NCBI GenBank assembly: GCA_023101725.1
Contig: JALJCO010009116.1
Coordinates: 186,001-250,000 of the forward strand
Reading direction: 5' to 3'
From: Atherinomorus stipes
Taxonomy: Eukaryota > Chordata > Actinopteri > Atheriniformes > Atherinidae
Length of the DNA: 64,000 nt
Shown: positions 1 through 10,848 of the stretch, piece after piece
Numbering within the stretch: position 1 is the stretch's first letter
Layout of the letters: each line of letters begins with the position of its first letter
Translations under genes and position numbers: made by a program
The notes under the pieces: generated by a model
What the model was told of the DNA's origin: nothing
Database searches by the model: none
What the model saw: only the letters and a program-made list of their open reading frames with translations

Positions 1-76
1 CTCAAACCTTTAGTCAGCATCCAGACATCACCCACTGAGCAATGAGACGTTTAAATGACATAGATTTGACATAATT

Positions 77-258
77 TTTCAACGTCCAAATCAGGTCTCC
101 TGAAGGTGCAGAATGAAAGTTTTTGTTTCGTCTTTTTCAGACGTCGCGTGGAGGTCCAATCCTGACGTCTTTCCGACCTCCAATCTGGAGGTTCACGTGC
201 AAATTCTGTCAAAATTGCACGTTCAAATCAGGTCTCCTGAGGGTGGAGAATAAGAGTT
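77..258 (+). repeat. Diverged direct repeat pair, ~128-bp period
   Basis: A ~45-bp segment at about 77-123 recurs at about 205-258 with the shared core caaatcaggtctcctga followed by ggtg-agaat and a T run. Both copies face the same way, so this is the edge of a small tandem array or an internally repeated element cut by the window start. No coding potential was seen. Confidence 0.6.
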
Positions 259-780
259 TTTAATATGTTTTGGGGGGGGAGTGTTCAAGCCCTCTGCCAC
301 AGAGGGAGGGAGGGAGGGATAAAAGAAGTGTAGGTGAAAATAAGAGAGGGAAAAAAAAAAAAAAAGGGAAGGGGGGGGGGAAGAAAAATGGAAGATAATT
401 GGGAAAAAATCTAGAAATTATAAATGAAAAGGAAAATTTTGAATTTATTTTGGAGTTGGGAAGAAATTAAGAAGGGGTTTTTGAAAGAGGTCAGAAGAGG
501 AAAAAAAGAAAAGTCTGTACATATAAGGAAAAGAAAAAAGGATGAAATATGAAGATTTATTTTGGAGTTGATGAGTTAAGAGGTGCTTATGAAGAGTAAG
601 GGGAGAAATAATAAAAAAAATAAGTGAAAAGAGGTAATAATAGAAAATGATCATTTTCCGTACTTTAAGGGGGAAGTTGGGGTGAGGGGGTCAAATTTAA
701 GTAATAAGGTTTAAAAAGGCAAATAAGATAAAATTTAACCTATTTTTTCCTTTAAGTTAGTGTGTGTGGGGGGGCTATTA
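259..780. repeat. Purine-rich low-complexity tract
   Basis: The plus strand is dominated by A and G runs (poly-G, poly-A, gggaggga steps) and then AT-rich sequence. The minus-strand frame through it is rich in F, Y and S only because of this composition. I treat it as simple sequence or poor consensus and annotate no gene. Confidence 0.6.
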
Positions 781-2950
781 AGATGAGTGTTCTCTCCGGC
801 GTTGTGGTGGTTCCTCAGTTGTCAGATTATGAGGCTAAAATGATGTAAAATGAATGTATCACTGGATATAAACTATAACAAATAGATATAAAATAATACA
901 GTATGTATAAATAAATATTATAGATATAACATATACCATAAAGGCCAACCAGAACCAGAAACCAGAATTTATTACCAATAGAACTTTGTAGAAATAACAC
1001 ACAGATCAACAGTGACCAAGCCTTTTTCTCATCTGCATATCATTCTCTGAAGTCTTGGCTTTCAGGAGGAAAAATATTGGCACCAGAAGCATTTCCTTTG
1101 TCACGGTGTGGGTGTGGATGTGGGGGAAGGCCCCAAATATTGGACCTGGCCGGAGGAGGGAGGATGAAGTCATAATGATTTAAAAGAAATCATTTTTTTT
1201 TAAAGTGCTGCAACAGCAGGTTACAAAAGCATAAGTAACCAAGAGAATAAACTGAGATCCAAACTGGACTGGAGGAGGGATGGACAGATGAGGAAAGAAA
1301 GACAAAGCAATGACAACAGCCTACCAGACAAGAAAAGAAACCAATGGGCATGTAGCACTGAGGATGAGAACTAACTCAATGTGGATCTTAATCTATTATG
1401 AAGCCTAGAAAGTTACCAAGAAAGTTTCTCCCTCTCTAATCTGTAGCATCCAGCAGTCACATCTACTTCTTCTCTCTTCAGATGCACTTATGAAATATTT
1501 CAACCACCTCCAGCATCATTTGCTCCTTTATCAAAGCATCCAGCTCCACCATCAGGACTAGAAGTTTCACCAGTGACACTGGAAAGCTTCTAGCTCCAGC
1601 TTATTTCCTACCGGAGATCTACGATGGTACACAAACATCTCAGATAGATTTCCATCAGCAGCAGCAACCTGATGGTCACAAAACAGCTGTTAGATGATGA
1701 GATTAAAAGTTGAATGTAGAACATTTTTATTAAAAGCTATAATTAAAAAAAAAAACAAACAAAAAAACTCCACAAGGCATTTGCAGGGGTGCAGAAAGTA
1801 CAGCATTTCCTTGAAAAATTAAATTTAGCCTGAAAATATCTATAAAATAAATTTTAACAGGTTCAACAATGGCGTAGTATTTACACCTACAAGCCAATGG
1901 AGCCCACCAATGCGGGTTGTTAAATATGGTCTATGTGTGGCAATAGTATGACTGGGAGTAGTATGAATAGTAGCTAGGCTGGTACTGGGAAAAATGGTGG
2001 CGTGAGCAAGTCAAGCAGCTGCTTCAGAGCCCAGGGGATCTTATCTGTCTCAGAAGAGGAGCGAGCTGAGAAGAACAAAAACTGGAGTAAATTTAGGTGA
2101 TGACTACCCCAGATGGACCCACATAAACATTTTCCACGGCATCAAAACACGGAAATGGTGACTTTTTGTTCCTGGATCGGTAAGCTAACTCTCTTGCTAA
2201 TATGGCTAATGTTAGCCATCAGTTATAAACTCCTCTGCTTTACTTGTCGGACATGGTGCAGGCTGTTGGCCACTTTCCGTACCAGCAGCGAGTCTGGCAA
2301 CCAAATGGCTGGAGTTGTTTTTCTGCTCTTGCAAGTACAACCTAGACACACGTGATGTTGCTGTCCTGTCCGTATTCACCTTTAAAACAAGTTTGTATCC
2401 AGAAAGCGTGGAAGAGTCAGGCTGTAAAGTGGGTTTATTGAGGAGTTTATTACAGTCAATAAGTAGACAGCTGCCTCTGCGGGAATCATAGTAAGTAGTG
2501 ATATATCAGGAAGTCTCTGCTTTCTCGTTATAACACTGTACTGTAGTTGGTGTGTGTTGTGTCTACAATGGTTCAGTTTGGATGATCTCGCTTGTTTTGA
2601 TGTTCAGTATGTAATTTACCATCTTACAAGAACAGTCTTTGTTTTACGCAATACTTTATTTAATTTATATTTAACGTTGTGTCACTTTTTTCTTCAGTTT
2701 TATTTGTTATTTTCTACGTGATCAAAAGGAAATCTGGAATACGAACATGCAGCTGTTGTGGAAGTGCATAAAGACTGATTCTGAAAGTCACGACAATAAA
2801 AGGGGCGCCCGCTAAAATCTTGCTTTGGGCACTAAACTGGTCAGGGCCAGCACTGCTGGGGGGCAGGGGTGGTTAGGGGTCCATGACATTCTTCACTGAT
2901 GGTTCTTACCCCTCCAGACCTCTTTCATGTTTTACTGGAGTTTGCTCTCC
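781..2950. other. Intergenic stretch, no gene recognised
   Basis: No frame shows a recognisable domain. The sequence is ordinary AT-rich fish intergenic DNA with a short poly-A tract near 1745. An 80-residue frame at 2113-2355 has no homology I recognise and no splice or conservation cue, so it is not called. Confidence 0.5.
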
Positions 2951-3016
2951 AGCTAATTCCAGTATTTAAAGGATAACTTTCTTTTTTTTCAACCTGGACC
3001 TTATTTCTAGGAGTTT

Positions 3017-3054
3017 ATACGTGCATTTACTCACTGGTAACATTTCTGCATCAC
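3017..3054 (+). repeat. Dispersed repeat fragment, second copy near 22932
   Basis: The segment tgcatttactcactggtaac and its flanks recur at about 22932-22969 with only a few differences, and the copies diverge on both sides. The second copy sits inside a hAT element directly beside a Tc1 insertion, so this is an interspersed-repeat fragment. Confidence 0.6.
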
Positions 3055-3124
3055 TTTGAGTACTTCAGAAGATATTACGTTGAGTCACCCTTTGGTGTAC
3101 ATCCAGTAAAATGGCAGAGACGGG

Positions 3125-3456
3125 GCAGTCACTATATAAGACATTATCTGCAGTAAAACCCCTTGATTTCATCAATTCTTTAAGTAGAATGAACAAACGA
3201 ATGAGTACTATTGTTCTGTGAGTTCAGAGTTTCGCAAATTGTGTATTTATTGTTGTGTGGGTAGCAGCTGCTCTTCTCAGCTGTACTATGGAGGCGCGCA
3301 TCATGCGGCCCCAAAAAGTGGGTAGAAGACCCTGATAACTATTGGAAAGCTAAATCCTGACTCACAGGACAATAGCACTCATTCATTCGTTCATTCTGGT
3401 TTAAATATTGGCAAAAATCAAGGAGATTTGCTACAGATGTCTTATATAGTGACTGC
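3125..3456. repeat. Fold-back repeat with ~97-bp arms
   Basis: The left arm (3125-3221) begins gcagtcactatataagac. Its reverse complement forms the right arm (3360-3456), ending cttatatagtgactgc. The arms are imperfect but clear, around a ~140-bp spacer. This is the layout of a non-autonomous TIR element, but no target duplication is evident at the arm tips, so the superfamily is unassigned. Confidence 0.65.
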
Positions 3457-4239
3457 CTCTACGTAGGCTATGGAGAGCCCTCTACATCGTCTCTGGCTGC
3501 ACGAAATATTTTTTAAGTGCCCGTCACTCCGTCAAGGGACGATGGAGACTGCAAGGGCTGTGATTGGTCTACCACTACGTGAACACTAGCAGCGCCATTT
3601 TTAAACCAGCTAGCCTACAAAGACATAGATATGAGTCCAACCGAAGAACGTTTGGCTGAAGAAGTGAGGAAATACTAAAATCACCCCATCGTCTTTATTT
3701 TGCATCAAAAGTATCTCTGTTATTCAGCTGCAGCAACAGCAATAGTCTTTCTCTCTCTGAGGGCATCATATAAGTAGGACAGTCTTGTGTAGCGACTCCT
3801 ACTTATCGGGCGGGAAATTGCACTGCGTATCCGGCAGCATGACGGAGAACTATGAAGGCTGGAGGGTCTCCATCGTTACGCAGTTGGATAAAGCATTACG
3901 TAGTTGGAGAAGTATACTGTAGCCTTTATACTTTTTGATTTGTCAATTGCCTATTAGAATTGTTTCCCATCTGATTAATTTGTAATTTTATCAATTTTTC
4001 CACCTCTTTTAATGTATCTATGCTTGTAGCCTATAAAAGCAAATCAAAACAGTTTTGAGAAGGGAGAGAAAATAAAACTTTGCACCAGTTACATGTTTTA
4101 ATGCAAAGTAACCACCAACTGGCATGGACATGGCTTTGGTATCTAATTAAATCTCTCTGATCCATCTCTTCAAATTCCTGGTGACCTAAACACCAGGGAT
4201 TTAGGTCAAAAGTAAAAAAGAAATGATACCACAGATTTG

Positions 4240-5050
4240 CTTTTTTTTTTGTGATGTAAATGTTTTTTTTCATTATATAAATAATTTTTTTTTTTTATTT
4301 TATTAATTAATTTAATTTAAAATAAAAAAAATAAAAAATAAATCATTGAGTTGATTTTTTTGGGGGTGTTTTTGGTTGTGGGGGGTGTGTTGTTTTTCAA
4401 TAAAATGAATTTTTTTTTTTTTTTCCTCCTTTTTCTGGGGGGGGCAGCTTCTGGGGGTGGGGGAGTGAAATCGGAAAGGGAAAATTTTTTTAATCTCCCT
4501 TTCTTCCGTAGGGGGTGGGCTCAAGGTGAGGGAAATATCAATAGACCATATTATAAAATGCAAAATATATAAAGAAAAAAAAAGGATTTATACAGGGTAT
4601 AAAAAATAATATTAGTTTAATTAGGATAAGTTAATTTATTTTTATTTAGGGGGGGGGAAAAATATATAAAAATTATTAGATGATATTATTTTTCATATTA
4701 TAAAAAATAATAAGAGGGTAATCATATAATGTGAGGAGAGGAGGCGGAGCGCCCGCCGCGCGGCTGGGGGTTCTAGTTTGGTTCTTTTTAGTATTTATTA
4801 AGGTTTGAGTTAGTTACAGAGACAGGCGATGGTGGTGATGGGATTGCAAATGAAAGACAAAGTACCTTAACATTACTAACTAGGGGGGTGATGGGGTTTA
4901 TCTTTTTTTTGTAGTTGTGTAGTTCAGTTAGCGACAGTAATAGACGTCTGATATAATCTTGCGCGGGGGCTGTGCGTTTATTTTTTGGGGAGTGGAGTAA
5001 GGAAGGGGAGAGGGAAAAAAAGCAAATTCACATTTTATATAAAAAGCGAG
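4240..5050. repeat. Homopolymer-rich low-complexity tract
   Basis: Long T, A and G runs alternate with GC-rich scraps such as gcccgccgcgcggc near 4750. The piggyBac relic on its right stops at this tract (about 5050), so it either truncates the element or marks poor consensus sequence. The overlapping frames at 4312-4572 are composition artefacts. Confidence 0.6.
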
Positions 5051-6272
5051 AGCGAACTATATATATAAGTCTCGGGTCATCACATCAGCCACTTGCTGTA
5101 CACGACAAGTACTAGACCAGTACGTTTGTGATCGAGGTAAGTGCAAAACACTCATGTACGCAGCAGTTCCGATGAACTGCTCCAATTCCTTTTGGATTTT
5201 GTTGTGTGCAATATAGATTGCTTTTCTGCACAATAATGTCCAAAAGTTCAGCATCAAAAACGTCTCTGAAATATTCGATGGGCATTCTGATTGTGTCAGC
5301 ATCTGGAAATGCAGCTTGCCATACTGGCACGTTTTTTTTTTTTACAGTTATGACTTTGACTGTTTTCCACACCACCTTTTGTCTCTTCCTTTTTGTAGCA
5401 GCTGACTTCTCTCCTGCTGCTGGTGCTGGGAGGCACATCTTGGTCTGGAGTTTGATATGAGTCCTCATCACTGTTGCTCCTGTCATCAGAACTGCTATCT
5501 GTGCTGCTTTCCTCACCTGGTGTTAAGAAAAAAGAAATAAATGCTTGAAAAGTGTGAACATATACAGTCGTCCTCAAAATTACTCAAACCCCCCCATCAA
5601 AGAAAACGCTAAATTAACAACAGTAATCCAAATAACAAGAAACTAAAAAATAAAAATGACAAAATTATGATTTAGTGATGTCAAATATTGCTTTTGAATT
5701 GTGGTTGGAAATAATAATTTAAAAAACAAAACAAACAAAACTGTTCCAGACACATTAGAACATCTTTCCCATGAACAGTGGACCAACATACCTGTCAACA
5801 GGTGCAGAAATCTTTTTGAACACGAGAGAAAACACCTGATTGCAGTGATCGCCTCAAAGTGTTGCGCAACAAAATTTCAGCTTCAGAGCACCATCATGTT
5901 TGTTTTCTTTTTTGTGTGTTTGTTTTCAATATTTCTTTTGAACCACAATTTAAAATCACTGTCATGATGTCAATTTCAGCTTATTTCACTGGCAGCTGAT
6001 TTTTTTCCCTTCTTTGATTGGAGGGTATGAATAATTTTGAGGGGACAGCTGTCCATAAACTCAGTTACATTCTTTAAAATAGGTCATATGTTAACAAAGA
6101 AGCTGAAAGTCAATGAAAAATTTAACGTTATTACTGCTTTCCACCTCACCTGGTTTAGGTACATATTCTTGGTCACTGTCCCCACTGTCACTGAGACAGC
6201 TGTCATCACTATCAGTGGGTGGAATCCTGGTTTAAGGTCCAGCTCGCTTCCATAAAAGAAAGATGTGTTCAT
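5050..6272 (-). pseudogene. piggyBac transposase-like (PGBD) relic, two exons
   Basis: On the minus strand the first recognisable exon, about 6262-6150, codes an acidic Ser/Asp-rich stretch ending DSDQEYVPKP at a gtgagg donor. The next exon begins near 5520 after a T-rich tract ending in cag, and continues with acidic ESSTDSSSDD sequence, basic TKRKRQK, then the piggyBac core PIEYFRDVFDAEL and QFIGTAAYMSVLHLP with YWS and VADVMTRD. The acidic N-terminus followed by this entry into the DDE domain is typical of the family. The frame changes at least twice (near 5410 and near 5195), and the catalytic aspartates and C-terminus are lost at the low-complexity junction near 5050. It is a non-functional relic. 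Whether it was a transposon or a domesticated PGBD gene is unclear. Confidence 0.75.
5565..6051 (+). mobile_element. Tc1/mariner deletion derivative in the PGBD intron
   Basis: The left end cagtcgtcctcaaaattac and the right end, reverse-complemented, cagctgtcccctcaaaatta form terminal inverted repeats. A TA precedes the left end. Inside, the plus strand at about 5740-5890 codes a Tc1 transposase C-terminus (LEHLSHEQWTNIPVNRCRNL, then LIAVIASK). The catalytic core is missing. It lies between the two PGBD exons, so it inserted in the intron of that relic. Confidence 0.75.
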
Positions 6273-6599
6273 CTTGAACTGTGTAAAAAATCAAGGGAAG
6301 AAATAGCATCTTTATCCCCATATAATATTCTTGAAATAATAATTGAGAGAACCTAGAGTTGCATTTCCTGAAGAAAAGTCACAGAAGTACAGAAAATCTT
6401 CTAAATACAGCACTGCTAAAGTTGACCCAGAAATAGCCATTGTGGACGAATTCAGCTGATTCGCTACAAACCGAAACATTCAAATAACTCAAAAAATAGT
6501 TGTCACACAAAGTTTACATGAATATATTACCTAAATAAGATGTGCTTGATGTTAGCTAAAGATTAGCCCAAATTGCTAGATATGTTATTTTTGCTAAAA

Positions 6600-6761
6600 T
6601 GGTGGCTGTGGGGTAAAGTGAGACAAATGCTGCGGGGTAAAGGGAGACAGTGTCTTACTTTACCCTGTTTAGTCTTAGTTTAGTCTTAAAAATATGCTAG
6701 TGTCATATTACATTACATATGTTTTATTTTTTTATGTCATAAACATTGCAGTCGAGCCATC
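6600..6761 (+). other. Upstream region of the unidentified 6762 gene
   Basis: Repeated ggggtaaagtgagaca-like words (6608-6665) precede the start-like ATG at 6762. Such words remind me of the ends of pogo/Tigger-like elements in fish, but this is recalled resemblance only and no matching right end was found. Confidence 0.35.
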
Positions 6762-7239
6762 ATGCCAAGAAACTACACCAGGAAGACAACCTGGGGCCAA
6801 ACATACAGATTCATACAGAAATTCCACTTTTGTGTGCTTGTGTTTTCTTGTCAGCTAATTTCTTTTTATTTTCTTTTTCTGTTTTTTTCTAACTTGCTTG
6901 TAGATATGTCAGTCTGCAAGTGCAACCTGAACTGCAGGGATGTGGGCCACTTTCATTGTCCGCTTTGTCAAACTTGAGAAACTGGTGGTGCGTCATGTTA
7001 ATGGAGAATCTGGAACTTGGCAGGTGAGAACAAAAGCGCTTCTTGGTTACAGTAGATGGAATTATCCCTTTGATTCTATTATTTATCATCTTTGATCTCC
7101 TTGCCACCTCTTATTTAATTCCCAGTTATGGAAAAATGTTTGCCCATTGGATGGAGTCCTCCAAGGCCCTCTTACGAGGTGACGCGTCTCCAGTTTTTAG
7201 ACTGAAGAAGAGGACTGGATGACATCACCAAGGCTGGTA

Positions 7240-7277
<38 letters not shown>

Positions 7278-7776
7278 TAAATTAACTACATGGAAGTTTT
7301 CTGATTAAATTTTATTTATATTTTCCCCTTAGGACCAAGACCAGCTTGAAACTACACAGGCTGACTCATTCCATATCGAGGAAAAGGTGGAAATGGTAAG
7401 TCTTTTTATGTAATTTTTGTTGCATTCATTTTTTTCAGAAAATAATAATCTCTCCACTTTTCTACAGGATAAAAAAAGGTGATCCATGTCTGCAGAAAAG
7501 CGGCACACTGGTTGGAAGAAAACCAGTCTCTTCAGCGGCAAGGTGGATTTGCCTGACATTTTGACGATGGGGGAGGAGAATGTGGCTGAGGCAGTCAAGC
7601 TATTCAAACAACTGTGTGAAGAAGATGACTTCACCATTGATGAGCATGAGAGGGAGATGGTTTAGGAACCTTTTAAGTTTGTTTTTGAAAAGATTGAAGA
7701 CATGTGGCAGTTTTTGGAGCAGCTGGCCGATCGGCAGAATCTTCTCCTGTATTGTGAGTGTAGATTGTGAATAAAG
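6762..7776 (+). pseudogene. Unidentified multi-exon gene relic
   Basis: I do not recognise the product. The start region reads MPRNYTRKTTWGQT, like the basic N-termini of pogo/Tigger transposases. A later segment (6906-6977) codes CNLNCRDVGHFHCPLCQT, a possible zinc-binding knuckle followed by a frame break. Exon 7333-7395 (21 codons, ag acceptor, gtaag donor) joins in phase to a terminal exon at 7468-7770, preceded by ttttctacag. That exon codes an acidic helical region (LPDILTMGEENVAEAVKLF; later WQFLEQLADRQNLL) and ends with TGA overlapping an AATAAA signal at 7770-7775. Two in-frame stops (TGA 7480, TAG 7663) break it. Splice-phase agreement and the polyA signal argue for a decayed real gene or element-borne gene. 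Confidence 0.5.
7242..7275 (+). repeat. (TG)n microsatellite
   Basis: An uninterrupted run of about 17 TG dinucleotides lies in an apparent intron of the preceding relic. Confidence 0.9.
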
Positions 7777-7961
7777 GACTTAAAGATGTATGGATGAATG
7801 ATTGTGTTTATATAATTCTCTGTTTATAACATGACAAGTACATTTATGTGTTTCACACCTGCAGCAGTGCTATAAATTTAAATAAGTTGTGGCTGAATAT
7901 GGGGAGAAATATGGCTATTAATAATGAATAAGATAAGTTAACCCAGTACTGCTATTTTTGT

Positions 7962-8110
7962 TTCCTTTTATTATACTTTATTAATCCTGTGAGGGAAATG
8001 AAGGTCCTGATTATCCCAACATAGAGCAGCCAGTTTGTGAGAAGCAGTTGTAGAGCAACAGTCTTGCTCAGCAACACAGCAGTTCAATCACTGGGCAACT
8101 GCCCCATTAA
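7962..8110 (-). repeat. Degenerate SINE-like fragment
   Basis: The order of a ttatactttattaatcc-like tail, gaaatg, an agcagttg-like word, ttgctcagcaa and caactgcccc resembles the clearer minus-strand SINE at 16357-16616 in the same order. The tRNA-like head is not visible. The call rests on this internal similarity only. Confidence 0.4.
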
Positions 8111-8597
8111 CTAATATTACTTGCTATTTTGTGTTAAAGCAAGATTTTAAAAAAAAATCTTAGGTATAATGTCTTGTAAAATGCAAAGCAATGCAGGTTT
8201 TGTTTTTGTTTCCTAAGGGCATGTAGATTAAACTAGGTTATAGAAGGGACAGTGTTATAATCCAGTCAGGCTGATTATGTCAATCTTCAACAAACTGACC
8301 AAATCTGATTTTTCTACTTTCTGCCAGAGAGCATCCCAGAGCTGGTGAAATCAAAATGCCTGCACAGTGATACATTTTGACTGCAAGGCCAAGCCATAGT
8401 GTCTCTGTGTCTGTAGCCTTATCCAAAGGGCCACTTTTGCTGTCGGAACAGCTAAATAAAACCTGTTGAGAGTCACAAGTGTTACCTAGTCTGTTCAGAA
8501 ATTACATTTTATTGTATAAGTACATAAGGAAGGTGACATTTTTTTTAATACCTATATTTTCCAACCTAATAGCAAAATTGAAACAAGTACTGTTTTC

Positions 8598-8599
<2 letters not shown>

Positions 8600-8668
<69 letters not shown>
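8600..8668. repeat. (TA)n microsatellite
   Basis: About 34 TA dinucleotides sit just left of the hAT element starting at 8690. The overlapping frame with Tyr-Ile repeats is an artefact of the repeat. Confidence 0.95.
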
Positions 8669-8672
<4 letters not shown>

Positions 8673-9027
8673 CATACTGTACATATATACAGTGGTTAAA
8701 GTGGGATTTGACAGGTGGGGGAGCCCTAAAATTCAGTGTTATGGCACAGTCGGGGAAAATTGTGGAAAATTTTTACAAATTTTTAAAAATGATATCAAAG
8801 AGCTGTACTGGTTTAATTTGCTGGATTAGCATCTAACATAACTAATATGAAGAAATGCAGTAAACTAAGCCTAAAAATAAGGCTTGGACAAAAACTAAAT
8901 GCAGTGCAACTGTAGGCTATGATCTTGGCTTTCACTCCTAATCATAGAAAAAAATATGAAATTCATCAAGAGACAGTGAATTTACAAAAGTGATACATTT
9001 CAAATTAGCAGTGACAACAAGAGCAAA

Positions 9028-9191
9028 TATATCCTTTTTTTTTTTTTTTTTGGGGGGGGGGGATTTTTTTTTTCTTTCTTCCTTTTTTTTTTTTTTTTTT
9101 TTTTTTTTTCTTTTTCTTTTTTTTTTTTTTTTAATATAAAAATATAATATGGATTGGGGGGGGTCTCTAATGAAAGGATTTTTTCAGAGAA

Positions 9192-9222
<31 letters not shown>

Positions 9223-10065
9223 TAGAGAATGAGATGTTTGATGATAATGGTTTGGGGTTGGGGGTGGGGTTGTGGTTGGGAATTGGAAGTGAGGGGGGGG
9301 GGGGGGGTGTGGGGTGTTGCACAATAAAAAAAATTAATTGTGTGGGGATGGGGAGGGGGGGAGGGGGGGGGAGGGGGGGAGAAAGGGGAAGGGGGGTAGG
9401 GTGAGTGGGGGAGTGGAGGGGGGGGAATGGGGAAAATAAGGGGATGGGTGGTTGGGGTGAGGTAAGGAGGAGGAGGGGGGAAAGTGAAAGAAAAATATCT
9501 TTATTCAGGGGGCGGGGAGGGCTCAAAATATAAAATAAGAAAAGGGAAGAAGGGAGGGAGACTCCAACCCAATAAAAAGGAATGTTTGGAATTGGGAGGT
9601 ATAAAAGTTTGGGAGGGGGAGAGTTTTATACCAAAAACATAAATAATATAATGATGATATATAACCAATAATGGAAACTTTAAAATAACAGAATGGGGGA
9701 GATGGGGGGGGGTGGGGGTTTGTGGCTGGGTGTTTGTCTTATTGTCTCTGGGCTCTGTATTCCTTCATATTAAAAATATAAGAAATTATGATTTTTTGTT
9801 TTATTTAATAATTATTAATGAGGGTTTTTTATTTATTATAAATCTTGTGTAGTGGGGGGGGCAGGGGATTTGTTTTTTTTCTTCTCCCTATCAAACAATG
9901 TAAATTTTTTTCTTTATTAAAATGGGAAATGGTGGGTCTGTATGGATGGTATTCTCTGTGGTTTTAAATTTATGTTTTGTATTTTTTAATAGTATTGAAT
10001 TGTAGTAGGGAAAAAAAAAAAAAAAAATTAATGATGGGAAATAGGAAAAAAATATTTAATTAAAA
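9028..10065. repeat. ~1-kb homopolymer/G-rich insert in hAT copy 1
   Basis: T runs, then long G runs (one over 30 G near 9191-9221), then G-rich and AT-rich scraps. In the paralogous copy gagcaaa joins directly to gatggagggaaag, and here those words are separated by this tract. It is therefore an insertion, an expansion or an assembly-consensus artefact. The proline-rich minus-strand frame at 9167-9526 is purely compositional. Confidence 0.75.
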
Positions 10066-10627
10066 TGATGGAGGAAAGAGTTTCTGCTTTGATACTCTGT
10101 GGTGGGATCCTTAAACATACTGTAGTTCACTTTTGGGACACATTTATTTTTTTTCAGAAATTTTCTCTTATCAAGCAGCATCCATCAGTTAGCATCACCT
10201 GGTGGCAGATCTGACACTTTTCTGATATCAATACTTGATGACAGCCTGCACAGCTTTACCCAAACTGGAGTCTGCATGTGATTTCAGGGGGTTTCCAGAT
10301 TCTTGTAAAACCAATGAAATAATGAATAATAATATAAGGTCTGCCAAATATATGTTGCAATCAAGGGAGATCAATCTGTGAAATTGACACATTATTATTA
10401 TTATTATTATTTATCAACTAAACTACTCTTGCTGAAGTCACCTTGACAAATTTTATCTCCTCATTTATTTATGAAGTTTTTGGTTTCTTCAAAGCCTCAT
10501 GGAGGACTCACACCAGCCCAGTGGTGATCTCTGGCCCATCAACTCACTCCAGGGCATGTCAGACATTTAATTAGATGTAATTAGGCCCCGCTTCTATGAG
10601 CAGATATATATCTGAAGGCATGAATTA

Positions 10628-10682
10628 CCCTGGCTTTACACCGGGTCCATATGCGCCCATGGACCCGGTTGCAAAGCCAGGG
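10628..10682. mobile_element. 55-bp palindromic mini-Harbinger (TIR against TIR)
   Basis: ccctggctttacaccgggtc faces its own inverted partner with almost nothing between, flanked by TTA on both sides (10625-10627 and 10683-10685). The tips match the ends of the larger Harbinger element beginning at 10849. The same unit occurs at the equivalent place in hAT copy 2 (31521-31579). Confidence 0.75.
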
Positions 10683-10848
10683 TTACAGATGGATTTATTC
10701 TGACACGTTCTCCTCAACCTGCATCCAGGCTATGCAGACGCAGAGACAAGGAAATACTTCCTTGTGACCGATCAGAGTGGTTGTGTGCCTCCAGATGTTC
10801 GGATTTTGTAGCTGAATGAATGAATGAATGTCAGCTGCTGTCGGTTGC

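Noticed and set aside
8502..8829. Tyr-Ile repeat frames on both strands
   Set aside because: Direct products of the (TA)n microsatellite.
9167..9526. 119-codon proline-rich minus-strand frame
   Set aside because: It follows from the G-rich plus strand; no start context, domain or splice cue, and the tract itself is an anomalous insert.
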